From positions 62,001 to 126,000 of the forward strand of contig JAEUTH010000008.1 of the NCBI GenBank assembly GCA_016788165.1: DNA of 64,000 nt, in the 5' to 3' direction. How positions within the stretch are numbered: position 1 is the first letter of the stretch; each line of letters opens with the position of its first letter. Source of the stretch: Bacteroidia bacterium (lineage in GTDB: Bacteria > Bacteroidota > Bacteroidia > AKYH767-A > OLB10). Below the pieces are notes generated by a model. The model saw only the letters and a program-made list of their open reading frames with translations. It was not told where the DNA came from and made no database searches. Below, one piece after another: positions 16,040 through 25,916 of the stretch. Both the position numbers and the translations under genes were made by a program.

Positions 16040-17197
16040 TTATTTTGATAATGAATCTGCTGTTGCTGTAGTTGTTGAGTCGGCTGTGGTTGCTGCTACT
16101 TCTGTCCATTTTTCGCCTTGTGGTTCCTTAGGCCCGGCAGGCTTAGTTCCTTGCATGGTCATTAAATAACTGGCAACATATTGAATTTGTTTTGGCGATA
16201 ACTGCGATTGCCAGCTAATCATGCCTTTGTCGGGCACACCGTACGTAATAGTGTGAAAAATGTTTTTTATGCCACCACCATGCAGCCAAAATTCGTCCGT
16301 AAGGTTGGGGCCTACTTGTCCGCCACCATCAGCCCGATGGCATGCTGCGCAAAGTTTATCATAGCTATCCTTTCCTTTTGCAAGCACATCAGTTTCTTTC
16401 AAAGCAACTACATTATCTTCGGTAATGTTTTCGGCACTTGATTTCATACGTTCTGCTTTCGCCAATTGTGCAGCATGCAACTCATCATTGTATTCGGCCA
16501 ACTGCAGTTTACCTGTGCCCGTAACATGATACACGAACATATATAGAAATGAAAATACGATGGTAAGATAAAAGCCATATTTCCACCAGGGTGGTAAATT
16601 GTTGTCAAGTTCTTTTATTCCGTCATAATCATGGTCGAGCACAATATCTTTTTCTTTTGATACGGGCACACTATCAACCATGCGTAAATATATTTTCCGA
16701 AAAAATCCGGGTGCTTTTTCTTCGGCTACAGCCACAGTGGCATTTGCATCAACAGGGCCACTTATCATATTAATATAGGTCATGTTTGCTCTGTACAAAA
16801 CATAAACAGCTATTATTAAAATGAAGAATGCAAAACCGATAACGTAAGTTTCAGGATTAAACAGCAACCTTTGCATTGAAGATGGTACAATAGGTGCAAC
16901 ACTTTCAGTTTGCGCAAATGCAGCACTGCTTAATAATAAAAGTGCTATAAGGCTTAAAGTTTTTTTCGATTTATCGGAAAGCGATTTGGTAAGTACTCTT
17001 GCCGAGTAGCTTAGCCCAAGTACTACAACTACTAAAACAAACAAACCTAAGAAAAGTAAAATTGTATCTAGTTCAAAAGGCACTGATGTTGTTGCTTTAG
17101 TTGCTACCTCTTGTGTTTGAGCCCAAGCAATTGTATTGGCTAAAAGGATTGATGCTGCTATGCTTAATGATTTTATAGTTGATGAATTTATTTTCAT
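16040..17197 (-). CDS. ccoP: cbb3 oxidase subunit III (CcoP), mono-haem type
   Basis: The 385-residue protein has a CcoP N-terminal domain (ELDNNLPPWWKYGFYLTIVF) and one cytochrome c domain with CAACH at about residue 284. The family often has two haems, but only one CxxCH is present here. The first 100 residues are unusual: a signal-like start ending WAQ (residues 1-27), a hydrophobic helix, and then a second signal-like segment (KKTLSLIALLLLSSAAFAQ). The C-terminal tail is rich in Thr and Ala. It transfers electrons to CcoNO in the inner membrane and lies 11 bp after the ccoQ-like gene. Confidence 0.92.
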   Translation of the reverse strand: MKINSSTIKSLSIAASILLANTIAWAQTQEVATKATTSVPFELDTILLFLGLFVLVVVVLGLSYSARVLTKSLSDKSKKTLSLIALLLLSSAAFAQTESVAPIVPSSMQRLLFNPETYVIGFAFFILIIAVYVLYRANMTYINMISGPVDANATVAVAEEKAPGFFRKIYLRMVDSVPVSKEKDIVLDHDYDGIKELDNNLPPWWKYGFYLTIVFSFLYMFVYHVTGTGKLQLAEYNDELHAAQLAKAERMKSSAENITEDNVVALKETDVLAKGKDSYDKLCAACHRADGGGQVGPNLTDEFWLHGGGIKNIFHTITYGVPDKGMISWQSQLSPKQIQYVASYLMTMQGTKPAGPKEPQGEKWTEVAATTADSTTTATADSLSK

Positions 17198-17208
17198 AGT
17201 TTTTCGGT

Positions 17209-17379
17209 TTATTGATTTTGATTGTCGTTAAGTGGAATTTTGCTGACTGCATCAAAATCTTCTTTCTTTGATTTTAAAATCCATATTCCCATTATACTGA
17301 AGAAAAGAAAAAACACAACAACAGAGATAACAGGATAGATACTGATGTTGTTTATACCTGATAAGACTTCTTTATGCAT
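17209..17379 (-). CDS. CcoQ-like small membrane protein
   Basis: Starting at the ATG at 17379, 10 bp after ccoNO, this 56-residue protein has a single hydrophobic helix (ISVVVFFLFFSIMGIWILKS) and a charged tail with KKEDFDAVSKIPL. Its size and its place between ccoNO and ccoP match CcoQ (FixQ), which stabilises the cbb3 complex. A longer frame extends upstream into ccoNO, but that start would overlap by 60 bases and adds no helix. The call rests mainly on position and topology. Confidence 0.72.
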   Translation of the reverse strand: MHKEVLSGINNISIYPVISVVVFFLFFSIMGIWILKSKKEDFDAVSKIPLNDNQNQ

Positions 17380-17389
17380 AATTGTTTGT

Positions 17390-19516
17390 TTAATTTTTAG
17401 CAATTGTTTTTTCGCCTTTAATATCAGTACCCAGGCGTTGCAGGTAGGCAATCATGGCTATGATTTCTTTATTACTCATTACTTTAATTCCATCTTTCGA
17501 CAAATTATTAGTTATGGTGTTTGCCTGTTTCATTAAATCCTTGCCGGCAACTCCGTCATAATTTTGAGGATAGGGAACACCAAGTTTTTGCATGGCTCTT
17601 ATTTTAGCGCCAAGTAAATTGGTATCCAAATCATCTTCGATAAGATGTGCATACGGTGGCATCATACTACCGGGCGACATGATGCGGGGGTCTTCCATGT
17701 GGTTGTAATGCCAGGAATCGGGATAACGGCCACCTTCGCGTTGCAAATCAGGGCCGGTTCGTTTACTGCCCCATAAAAAAGGATGGTCGTAAACAAATTC
17801 ACCTGGTTTCGAATATTCGCCATACCGTTCGGTTTCGAAACGGAACGGACGTACCATTTGCGAATGACAGGTGTTGCAACCTTCGCGCACGTAAATGTCG
17901 CGCCCCAGCAATTCTAATGGTGTGTAAGGTTTTACACTTGCTATGGTAGGCACATTTGATTTTACCATAAATGTTGGTATGATTTCAATGGCACCGCCAA
18001 TAAGTATTACTATTAAACTCCAAACCAGCATTTGTAAGGGTTTGCGCTCAATCCAACGATGCCAGTGACTACCTGGATGTTCGACATAATTTTTTTCAAG
18101 AGCAGCAGCTTCTGCAGCTTCATTGGCTATGAGTTTACCGGCATAGGCAGTTTTAACCAGGTTATAAACCATAGTTATTGCTCCAATCAGATAAAGCGAT
18201 CCACCTAAAGCACGTAACTTATACATGGGTAATATTTGTACAACAGTTTCTAAAAAGTTGGGGTAACGCAATACACCATCGGGTGTAAACTCTTTCCACA
18301 TAAAATGTTGTGTAAACCCTGCAAAGTATAGTGGTATCGCATAAAACATTATGCCCATGGTGCCTATCCAGAAATGAAAACCGGCAAGTTTTTTCGACCA
18401 CAATTGTGTGCCGTAAATTTTAGGTATAAGCCAATACAAGGTTCCGAAAATCAGAAAACCATTCCAGCCCATACCACCAATATGCACATGGCCTACAATC
18501 CAATCGGTATAATGTGCAATAGCATTTACTGATTTTAATGAAAGCAGCGGACCTTCGAATGTTGACATCCCATAAGCGGTAATTGCAACAACAAAAAATT
18601 TAAGCTCTACGTTATCGCGCACTCTATCCCAAGCACCACGCAGGGTAAGCAATCCGTTTATCATACCACCCCACGATGGAGCAATCAACATCACAGAGAA
18701 AACTACACCCAGCGATTGTGCCCAATCGGGTAATGCAGTGTATAATAAGTGATGTGGCCCTGCCCAGATGTATAAAAATATTAATGCCCAAAAATGTATG
18801 ATGGATAAGCGGTAAGAATAAACCGGACGGTTTGCGGCTTTAGGAACAAAGTAATACATCAACCCTAAAAAAGGTGTTGTAAGAAAAAATGCAACAGCAT
18901 TATGGCCATACCACCATTGCACCAATGCATCTTGAACACCTGCATATACTGAGTAGCTTTTAAACATGCTTACAGGAAGCGCCATTGAGTTAACAATGTG
19001 TAATACGGCTACTGTAACAACTGTTGCTATATAAAACCATATTGCAACGTATAGGTGCCGCTCGCGTCTTTTTAAAATGGTGCCAAATAAATTGATACCA
19101 AACACAACCCAAACCAATGTGATTGCAATATCTATTGGCCACTCTAACTCTGCATATTCTTTACTGCTGTTAAAACCCAGTGGTAATGTTATGGCAGCAC
19201 TAACTATGATGAGTTGCCAACCCCATAAATGTATTTTACTAAGCACATCGCTATACATGCGCGCTTTTAACAAACGTTGTAGCGAATAGTAAATGCCCAT
19301 AAACATGGCATTGCCCACAAAGGCAAAAACTACTGCATTGGTATGCAAGGGCCTAACTCTGCCAAATGTGGCATGCGAGTCGAAGTTAAATGCCGGAAAA
19401 GGCAGTTGTAAGGCTGCAAGTAAGCCTACCAGCATGGCAACAATGCCCCATACCATAGTTGCTATGGCAAAGTTGCGGACTATCTTATTGTCGTATTCAA
19501 ATTTTTCCAATGTCAT
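17390..19516 (-). CDS. ccoN: Fused cbb3 cytochrome oxidase subunits I and II (CcoN-CcoO)
   Basis: This 708-residue fusion has CcoN at about 1-480 and CcoO at 500-708. CcoN shows LPFPAFNFDSHATFGRVRPLH with haem ligand histidines, WWYGHNAVAFFLTTPFLGLM with copper ligands, and TDWIVGHVHIGGMGWNG. CcoO follows a linker helix and has one haem c site, EGCNTCHSQMVRPF, then ERYGEYSKPGEFVYDHPF and SKRTGPDL. The enzyme reduces O2 with high affinity at low oxygen and pumps protons. The fused arrangement is typical of Bacteroidota. It lies 20 bp after ccoS and 10 bp before the ccoQ-like gene. Confidence 0.96.
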   Translation of the reverse strand: MTLEKFEYDNKIVRNFAIATMVWGIVAMLVGLLAALQLPFPAFNFDSHATFGRVRPLHTNAVVFAFVGNAMFMGIYYSLQRLLKARMYSDVLSKIHLWGWQLIIVSAAITLPLGFNSSKEYAELEWPIDIAITLVWVVFGINLFGTILKRRERHLYVAIWFYIATVVTVAVLHIVNSMALPVSMFKSYSVYAGVQDALVQWWYGHNAVAFFLTTPFLGLMYYFVPKAANRPVYSYRLSIIHFWALIFLYIWAGPHHLLYTALPDWAQSLGVVFSVMLIAPSWGGMINGLLTLRGAWDRVRDNVELKFFVVAITAYGMSTFEGPLLSLKSVNAIAHYTDWIVGHVHIGGMGWNGFLIFGTLYWLIPKIYGTQLWSKKLAGFHFWIGTMGIMFYAIPLYFAGFTQHFMWKEFTPDGVLRYPNFLETVVQILPMYKLRALGGSLYLIGAITMVYNLVKTAYAGKLIANEAAEAAALEKNYVEHPGSHWHRWIERKPLQMLVWSLIVILIGGAIEIIPTFMVKSNVPTIASVKPYTPLELLGRDIYVREGCNTCHSQMVRPFRFETERYGEYSKPGEFVYDHPFLWGSKRTGPDLQREGGRYPDSWHYNHMEDPRIMSPGSMMPPYAHLIEDDLDTNLLGAKIRAMQKLGVPYPQNYDGVAGKDLMKQANTITNNLSKDGIKVMSNKEIIAMIAYLQRLGTDIKGEKTIAKN

Positions 19517-19536
19517 ACAGTGAAACAGTTCGAGGT

Positions 19537-19734
19537 TTAATTATTATTGTTTGAGTGAATATTTTTTTCGTTTGCAGATGTTGATTCATCCTTAAATTCA
19601 TTGTCAAATAAAATGCGTACCGATGGTGTATAATCGTCATCGTACTGACCGGTTTTTACAGCCCATAAAAATGAAATAAGAAAACCGATTGCTACAAGTA
19701 AGCTAACCGCTATTAAAATAATGATAACGCTCAT
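19537..19734 (-). CDS. ccoS: cbb3 oxidase assembly protein CcoS
   Basis: The 65-residue protein has one N-terminal membrane helix (SVIIILIAVSLLVAIGFLIS) followed by FLWAVKTGQYDDDYTPSVRI, the signature of CcoS. Its tail is acidic and asparagine rich. CcoS is needed for cofactor insertion into cbb3 oxidase. It lies between ccoI (92 bp away) and ccoNO (20 bp). A Crp/Fnr-type palindrome 59-76 bp upstream suggests that transcription can start here, making ccoS-ccoNO a unit separate from ccoI. Confidence 0.93.
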   Translation of the reverse strand: MSVIIILIAVSLLVAIGFLISFLWAVKTGQYDDDYTPSVRILFDNEFKDESTSANEKNIHSNNNN

Positions 19735-19792
19735 AAGGGTGGCAAAGCTATTTTGTAAAAGAATTGTGTTTTATGAGAACTATTACTGTGGA

Positions 19793-19810
19793 ATATGACT
19801 TATGTCATAT
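19793..19810. promoter_or_regulatory. Crp/Fnr-type palindrome upstream of ccoS-ccoNO
   Basis: ATATGAC-TTAT-GTCATAT is a perfect 7 bp inverted repeat with a 4-base spacer, 59-76 bp upstream of the ccoS start. It has the same 14 bp core layout (ATGAY-N4-RTCAT) as sites near ccoI, upstream of the nos genes and near the solo cyclic-nucleotide-binding gene. Confidence 0.65.
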
Positions 19811-19826
19811 TTTATAATCAAGAAAC

Positions 19827-22223
19827 CTATTTAAAACCTAATAACCTACTTTTTACAGTGCTTGCCACTAAAGTAAATAAGACTAAACTTATTGTACTTA
19901 TGGGCATTAAGATAGCTGCAATTAATGGCGATAAAGTGCCGGTTACGGCAAATGACAACCCGATAAAATTATATAACAACGATATGATGAAACTCCAAAT
20001 AATGATGTGTGATGCACGCTGCGAATACGCTATGAGCTTATGAAGGTTTATAAGCTGCGATGCATCAATTATTACATCACTTGCCGGAGTAAAGTTGTTT
20101 GTATTATCGGTTATTGAAATACCTACATTACTTTGTCGCAAAGCTCCGGCATCGTTAAGGCCATCGCCTACCATCAGTACTTTTTTATTTTGTTGTTGTA
20201 ACGATTTTATAGAGTTCAACTTTTGCTCTGGTGTGCAATTAAAGTGTAATTCAACTTTATTTGAAAAAATGGTTGCTAAGTTGTGTTGCTCCGCATTGCC
20301 ATCGCCTGTTAAAACCGACAAATGAAATTTTTCATGTACTAAATTTTCGGCAAGGTGTTTTAAGCCTGATCTGTATGTGTTTATAAAAACAAAATAGCCC
20401 TTGCACACATGGTTAATAGCAATATAAACCTTTGTAAGATTATCATTGGCAAGTTTATTTCCGGTTACAAATATTTCGCTGCCGGCTTTAATGTTTATCT
20501 GGTTTACATAGCCGCTTATACCTTGGCCGGGTACCTCAGTGTAATCTGTAAGATGCTGTGGGTCATTCAGTTTAAAATGTTGCGATAATAATTTACTTAA
20601 CGGATGCGATGAATGGCGCACCAATGCATAAATCAATTGTACTTCATGGTCCGTAAGTTTAGCACCAACAAATGAAATTTCTGCTGTATTATTTTCGGTA
20701 AGCGTTCCGGTTTTGTCAAAAACTATGGTATTTATATCGGCCAGGTTTTCTAAGGTTTGATAATTGCGCACAAATATTTTTTGTTTACCCAGTATGCGCA
20801 TTATATTTCCATAAGTGAATGGCGCTGACAATGCCAATGCGCATGGGCAAGCTATTACAAGTACGGCCGTAAAAGCATTAATGGCTTTTTTTATATCAAC
20901 TTGCCACCAATAGGCTGCTGCAACGGTTGCAATAAGCAATGTTACCAATACAAAGTAACGACTGATAGCATTTACCAGTTTTTCAAATTTACTTTCAAAA
21001 GATTTAGTTACATCATTATTCCAAAGCTGTGTGAGATGGCTTTGCGAAATCTCTTTTACTACCAACAACTCAATTATCGAACCTGTTTGACGCCCACCGG
21101 CATAAATTATCTGGCCTGCATCTACACGCACCGGTAACGATTCGCCTGTTACAAAACTATAGTCAATAAAAGCCTGGCCTTTTATTAAAGTGGCATCAAC
21201 CGGAATGAGTTCATTATTTCGTACCCGTATTTTATCATTTACTTTTAAATCGCTAACGGGTACCGGTTTCTCGATACCATTTTTATATGTGTTAACTGCA
21301 ATGGGGAAATATGATTTATAGTCGCGTTCGAAAGCCAGTGCATCAAAAGTAAAATCTTGAAACCAGCGCCCTATCAGCATAAAAAATATTAAGCCCGAAC
21401 CACTGTCGAAAAAACCGGGCCCGGTGTGTGCTATTATTTCATAACTGCTGCGTATAAATATAGCGGCAATTCCAATGGCAATAGGCACATCAATAGAGGT
21501 AGATTTTTGTTTTAGTGCCTGATATGATTTAATAAAAAACTCAGACGCGCTGTAGAAAAAAACAGGCAGGGCCAAGAGAAAAGTAAGGTAGCTGAAAAAG
21601 TTTTTTAAGCCTGGGTCGGCCAAGTTTCCGGACGAGAAATACTCAGGAAAGCTAAGCATCATTATATTGCCAAAACAAAATCCGGCTACACCTATCCTTA
21701 TAATTCTGTTGCGGTTTGTTTTTTGTTTTTCCTTTTTGCTAATCGAATCGAGATGGAGTGAAGGCTCGTAGCCAACCCGGGCAAGCGACTCAACAATTTT
21801 TCTTAATGATGTTTTTGATTCATCAAAAATTATAAATACTTCTTTCCGTATAAAATTAACCTTAGATTGAATAACACCTGCATCAACGCGCTTAAAATTT
21901 TCGAGTAACCAAATGCAACTGCTGCAATGGATATCGGGTATTTGAAAAGTAACATGAACCTGATTATTATTTTTATAGCTTATCAGCTTTTGTACTATCG
22001 AAATTTCGTCTAAGTAGCTGTAACGGTTGGATATGATATTACTTGTTTTTACACCTGGTTGCTCATTTAAATTGTAGTAAGTACATAAATTGTTTTCTTC
22101 CAGTATTTCGTAAACCAATTTACAGCCCGTACAGCAAAAAAGTTTATCGCCCAATGAAACCGAATCTCCGGAACAGGCATCGCCACAGTGAAAACATAAA
22201 TTTTTTTTAAGTGTATGCTGCAT
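19827..22223 (-). CDS. ccoI: Copper-transporting P-type ATPase for cbb3 oxidase (CcoI/FixI)
   Basis: The 798-residue P1B-type ATPase has an N-terminal cysteine-rich segment (CFHCGDACSG, FCCTGCKLVYEIL) and a heavy-metal domain with IHCSSCIW. Eight helices and the catalytic motifs VTGESLPV, CPCALAL (metal site), FDKTGTLTEN (phosphorylated Asp) and GDGLNDA follow. CcoI delivers copper for the CcoN active site. The extra cysteine-rich start and the cbb3 context separate it from detoxification CopA. It is first in the cluster, with its own palindrome 70-86 bp upstream. Confidence 0.93.
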   Translation of the reverse strand: MQHTLKKNLCFHCGDACSGDSVSLGDKLFCCTGCKLVYEILEENNLCTYYNLNEQPGVKTSNIISNRYSYLDEISIVQKLISYKNNNQVHVTFQIPDIHCSSCIWLLENFKRVDAGVIQSKVNFIRKEVFIIFDESKTSLRKIVESLARVGYEPSLHLDSISKKEKQKTNRNRIIRIGVAGFCFGNIMMLSFPEYFSSGNLADPGLKNFFSYLTFLLALPVFFYSASEFFIKSYQALKQKSTSIDVPIAIGIAAIFIRSSYEIIAHTGPGFFDSGSGLIFFMLIGRWFQDFTFDALAFERDYKSYFPIAVNTYKNGIEKPVPVSDLKVNDKIRVRNNELIPVDATLIKGQAFIDYSFVTGESLPVRVDAGQIIYAGGRQTGSIIELLVVKEISQSHLTQLWNNDVTKSFESKFEKLVNAISRYFVLVTLLIATVAAAYWWQVDIKKAINAFTAVLVIACPCALALSAPFTYGNIMRILGKQKIFVRNYQTLENLADINTIVFDKTGTLTENNTAEISFVGAKLTDHEVQLIYALVRHSSHPLSKLLSQHFKLNDPQHLTDYTEVPGQGISGYVNQINIKAGSEIFVTGNKLANDNLTKVYIAINHVCKGYFVFINTYRSGLKHLAENLVHEKFHLSVLTGDGNAEQHNLATIFSNKVELHFNCTPEQKLNSIKSLQQQNKKVLMVGDGLNDAGALRQSNVGISITDNTNNFTPASDVIIDASQLINLHKLIAYSQRASHIIIWSFIISLLYNFIGLSFAVTGTLSPLIAAILMPISTISLVLFTLVASTVKSRLLGFK

Positions 22224-22291
22224 TTCTTAATTGTAAGGTTACAAAAGTAAGCCGATGAATTTGCCGCCACGCTGATAATAATTGTGAAGCT

Positions 22292-22309
22292 ATATGATAA
22301 AAATCATAT
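22292..22309. promoter_or_regulatory. Crp/Fnr-type palindrome upstream of ccoI
   Basis: ATATGAT-AAAA-ATCATAT is a perfect 7 bp inverted repeat with a 4-base spacer, centred about 77 bp upstream of the ccoI start. It is the closest match in the window to a TTGAT-N4-ATCAA Fnr site, with A/T at the outer position. Confidence 0.68.
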
Positions 22310-22606
22310 TTTAAACAGTTAGGTTGAAAATTTAAGTCAATTATTGTTGCTGCCTGATTGATTTAAAGGATTAAAATGCGCATGAGTGATGTAATTGGTT
22401 AGGTAACGTCCTTAATACTGCGTATTAATTTGAAAAATTTATTTATGGATGCATTAGAAAGTTAATGGTTTTTTTGCATTTGCGTTAAAGGGATATCAGT
22501 TATTGTGTGCTAATATTTTAAAACAATACTTGTTATAGCAAAATCGACATTGATGTGTTGTAATACTTAAAACAGTTGCTATATATAAAAAACTGCAACG
22601 CAATTG

Positions 22607-22655
22607 AAAAAACAAAACGCACTACTTAACTATTTTAAGTAGTGCGTTTTGTTTT
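22607..22655 (-). terminator. Rho-independent terminator of the RND efflux operon
   Basis: A perfect 21 bp inverted repeat (22609-22629 and 22635-22655, containing ACGCACTACTTAA) has a 5-base loop. The minus-strand transcript ends in GTTTTTT. It begins 32 bp beyond the stop of the RND transporter gene. Confidence 0.9.
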
Positions 22656-22687
22656 GATTGTAAGTAAACAATCAGTTGTTTTAATTT

Positions 22688-25600
22688 TTAAATAGCATGT
22701 TGCAAAGCATGTTCAGTAACATTAGTTGTTTCACTATTATCAGCATGCATTTGTGCGCGTATGGCCTTTTTCTTATTTATATCGCCCCAACCGAAACGTG
22801 CCGACATGCTATCCATAATTTTATAAATAACAGGCACTACAATTAAGGTTAAAAACATTGACGAAATTAAACCACCAATAATAACCCAAGCCAAGCCTTG
22901 TTTAATAGCTGCCACACCACCCGATGCCAAAGCAATAGGAAGCATACCAATAACCATGGCAATAGTAGTCATTAAGATAGGGCGCAAACGTGCTTTGTTT
23001 GCATGCATTAATGCATCATGGGTACTTTTACCCTGTTCTTTCATTTGATTGGCAAAGTCAACCAACATAATTGCGTTTTTAGCAACCAAACCAATAAGCA
23101 TAATTACACCCAGTATGCTAAATATATTTAAAGTGTTGTTGGTAAGTGCCAATGCCAACAGTGCGCCTATTAACGAAAGTGGTATAGAGAACAATACCAC
23201 AAACGGGCGTACATAATCATCATACAAAGCCACCATAATTAAATACATAATGATTATTGATAGCAGTAAAGCCAATCCTAAAGTACCAAATGCATTGCCC
23301 TGGTTTTCGGCATCGCCACCAAAAAGGTAATTAACACCGGCAGGTTTATCTAACTTTTTCAAACGCTCGGTAAACTCAGTAGTTACGGTACCCGAAGGGC
23401 GGCCAATTACTTGTGCCTGTACGTTTACAGACGAAAGTTTATCTCTGCGTTCGAGTATGGTAGGGCCCGATGTTTCGGTAATGGTTGCAAACTCGGCCAA
23501 ACGTATGTTTTGTCCTTTATTGTTTACAAATATGATGTTGCGTACATCATCGGCATTTTTACGGTTAAAGTTATCGTAGCGCAGGTTGATATCATATTCA
23601 TAATCGCCTTCGCGGAATTTTAACTTGCTGTCCTGATTGGTTCCACTAAATGCAGTTTGCATAGTACCACCAACCACCTCCATACCTACACCCAGCGAAG
23701 CCATTTTATCGCGATCAAGCGATACATGCAACTCAGGGTTACCATCTTCGGCCGAAAGTTTTGGATCTGATACACCGTCAATTTTTTGTAATTCGATTAA
23801 TGCTTTTTTTGCAAAAGCCATAGCACTGTCTTGCACGGTTCCGGTTACTACTAAATCAATAGAAGCACGCTCGGCAGTGCCCATTATACTTACAGCCGAT
23901 GTGGTTACTTTAGCGCCTGTTAATTGCGATGCCAATACCTTTTTAACTTTGGCTGCATACATATTCGATGGTTCGGTACGCAATTTTTCATCAACCATTG
24001 TTACGGTAATTTCTGATTTATAAGGTGTTGCTGATGAGCCAAAACCTCCATCGCTGCTTTTACCAACAGTAGTTGTAATAGCTTTTACCAGATCTTGTTT
24101 GGCCAGATAATTTTCGGCACGCATAGTCATTTGGTTGGTAGCTTCAACGGCTGCATCCTTAGGCATTTCAATAGTTACAATAAATTGTCCACGGTCGCCT
24201 TTGGGTATAAACTCACCGCCAATGTATCCTTTGGTTAACAACATAAACGATGCAGCAAGTAATACAATGGTGCCTGTAAGCACATAACGTTTATGAGCTA
24301 ACGACCATTGCAATAAGTTGCCAATCCATGCCGTAAATTTATCGAGTTGACGCTCGAACCAAAGTATAAATTTTTGAAATGCATTTTTGCCGGTTAAGTG
24401 TTCTAATTTTCCAAAACGTGATGATAACCATGGCACCACTGTAAACGACACCAGCAAACTTAACAACGTTGAAATAACTACGGTTATACAAAATTGACGC
24501 AATATCATTGATACCAAACTGTTGGTTAATGATATAGGCAAAAACACAACTACAATTACCAGGGTGATGGATGTAACAGTAAGGCCAATTTCTTTTACAC
24601 CATCAAATGCTGCGCGCACTTTATTTTTACCCATCTCCATGTGGCGGTAAATATTTTCTAAAACCACAATGGCATCGTCAACCAAAATACCTACCACTAA
24701 CGATAGTGCCAGTAACGACATCAGGTTTAGCGAATAGCCCATTACATACATACCGGCAAAGGTTATTATAAGCGATAGCGGAATCGAAACCATTACTATT
24801 AACGAGTTGCGCACACTGTGTAAAAACAATAACATAACTACAGCAACCAGTATGATGGCAATAAATAAATCGAAAACCACATCGTTAGCCGATTCAAGTG
24901 TAAACTCTGACGAATCGGAGGCTACAAATAGTTTCAAGTTATTGGCAGCATATTCTTTTTCTATAGCCTCTATTTGTTTATGCACTTCTTCGCTAACGGA
25001 TACTGCGTTGGCATCAGATTGTTTGATAATAGAAACCACAATTGTTTCTTTCTGATCTTGCCTTGCCAGTTTTTCTGCATCCTTTTGTCCGTCACGTACA
25101 TCGGCTACATCTTTTAAACGCACTTGTGAGCCATCATCGCTGGTTTTAATAACCAGGTTGCGCAGCATATCCACATCAGCATATTTACCCGATAAACGAA
25201 TAGCAATCTGATTATCGGTTGTTTGAATCTTACCGGTAGGATAGTCAACATTGGCATTGGTTATAATCTGGCGCAATTGCAGCAATGAAATTTTTTGTGC
25301 ATTAAGCTTGCCGGCATCTACATTGATTTGAAATTCGCGCTCGGTGCCGCCAATCAGTTGTACTTGTGCTACACCTGATAACCGTGATAAACGTGGCGCC
25401 AAACGTTGATCCATTAAATCGTAAAACTGACGTTGGTCTAAGTTTGATGTTGCCGATAAAGTGATGATAGGCAAATCATCAATCGAAACTTTACTTAGCG
25501 TTGGTGTTTTTGCATCAGAAGGCAGGTCAGATAGCATCGCATTTATTTTACGTTGTGCATCTTCTAAACTTCTGTTGGCATCGGCACCCACATTCATCTC

Positions 25601-25879
25601 TACAGTTACTATCGAAACACCTTCCATCGAGCGCGAGGTAAGTTTCTTAATATTTTCCATAGAGGATACTGCATCTTCAATTTTTTTGGTTACCGTGTTT
25701 TGTACTTCGTCAGGGCCTGCACCGGGGTATATGGTGCTGATGGTAACCATAGACGTGCTGAACTTTGGCAGCAACTCATAGTTAAGCGATTTGTAACTTA
25801 TAAAGCCAAGTATGGCCAGGATAGTAAACACCACTACTACCATGGTAGGCCTGTTTATAGATATTTCGGTAATTTTCAT
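22688..25879 (-). CDS. RND efflux transporter, HAE1/AcrB type
   Basis: This 1063-residue protein has the RND inner-membrane pump layout. It has an N-terminal helix (MKITEISINRPTMVVVVFTI), a large periplasmic porter region, and central helices with LVVGILVDDAIVVLENIYRH, which contains the paired Asp of the proton relay in TM4. A second periplasmic region and a C-terminal helix bundle with VIMLIGLVAKNAIMLVDFAN follow. The export substrate is unknown. With the adaptor and TolC genes upstream it forms a tripartite envelope pump. It is the last gene, 37 bp after the adaptor, and is followed by a strong terminator. Confidence 0.95.
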   Translation of the reverse strand: MKITEISINRPTMVVVVFTILAILGFISYKSLNYELLPKFSTSMVTISTIYPGAGPDEVQNTVTKKIEDAVSSMENIKKLTSRSMEGVSIVTVEMNVGADANRSLEDAQRKINAMLSDLPSDAKTPTLSKVSIDDLPIITLSATSNLDQRQFYDLMDQRLAPRLSRLSGVAQVQLIGGTEREFQINVDAGKLNAQKISLLQLRQIITNANVDYPTGKIQTTDNQIAIRLSGKYADVDMLRNLVIKTSDDGSQVRLKDVADVRDGQKDAEKLARQDQKETIVVSIIKQSDANAVSVSEEVHKQIEAIEKEYAANNLKLFVASDSSEFTLESANDVVFDLFIAIILVAVVMLLFLHSVRNSLIVMVSIPLSLIITFAGMYVMGYSLNLMSLLALSLVVGILVDDAIVVLENIYRHMEMGKNKVRAAFDGVKEIGLTVTSITLVIVVVFLPISLTNSLVSMILRQFCITVVISTLLSLLVSFTVVPWLSSRFGKLEHLTGKNAFQKFILWFERQLDKFTAWIGNLLQWSLAHKRYVLTGTIVLLAASFMLLTKGYIGGEFIPKGDRGQFIVTIEMPKDAAVEATNQMTMRAENYLAKQDLVKAITTTVGKSSDGGFGSSATPYKSEITVTMVDEKLRTEPSNMYAAKVKKVLASQLTGAKVTTSAVSIMGTAERASIDLVVTGTVQDSAMAFAKKALIELQKIDGVSDPKLSAEDGNPELHVSLDRDKMASLGVGMEVVGGTMQTAFSGTNQDSKLKFREGDYEYDINLRYDNFNRKNADDVRNIIFVNNKGQNIRLAEFATITETSGPTILERRDKLSSVNVQAQVIGRPSGTVTTEFTERLKKLDKPAGVNYLFGGDAENQGNAFGTLGLALLLSIIIMYLIMVALYDDYVRPFVVLFSIPLSLIGALLALALTNNTLNIFSILGVIMLIGLVAKNAIMLVDFANQMKEQGKSTHDALMHANKARLRPILMTTIAMVIGMLPIALASGGVAAIKQGLAWVIIGGLISSMFLTLIVVPVIYKIMDSMSARFGWGDINKKKAIRAQMHADNSETTNVTEHALQHAI

Positions 25880-25916
25880 TTTCTTGATTTTTTTTGGTAA
25901 GCATTTATACTATTAC

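Larger units (their letters stand above)
22224..22687. other. Regulatory spacer between RND operon and ccoI
   Basis: These 464 AT-rich bases hold no gene. They contain the palindrome for ccoI at 22292-22309 near the left end and the terminator of the RND efflux operon at 22607-22655 near the right end. The middle holds no feature I can support. Confidence 0.6.
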
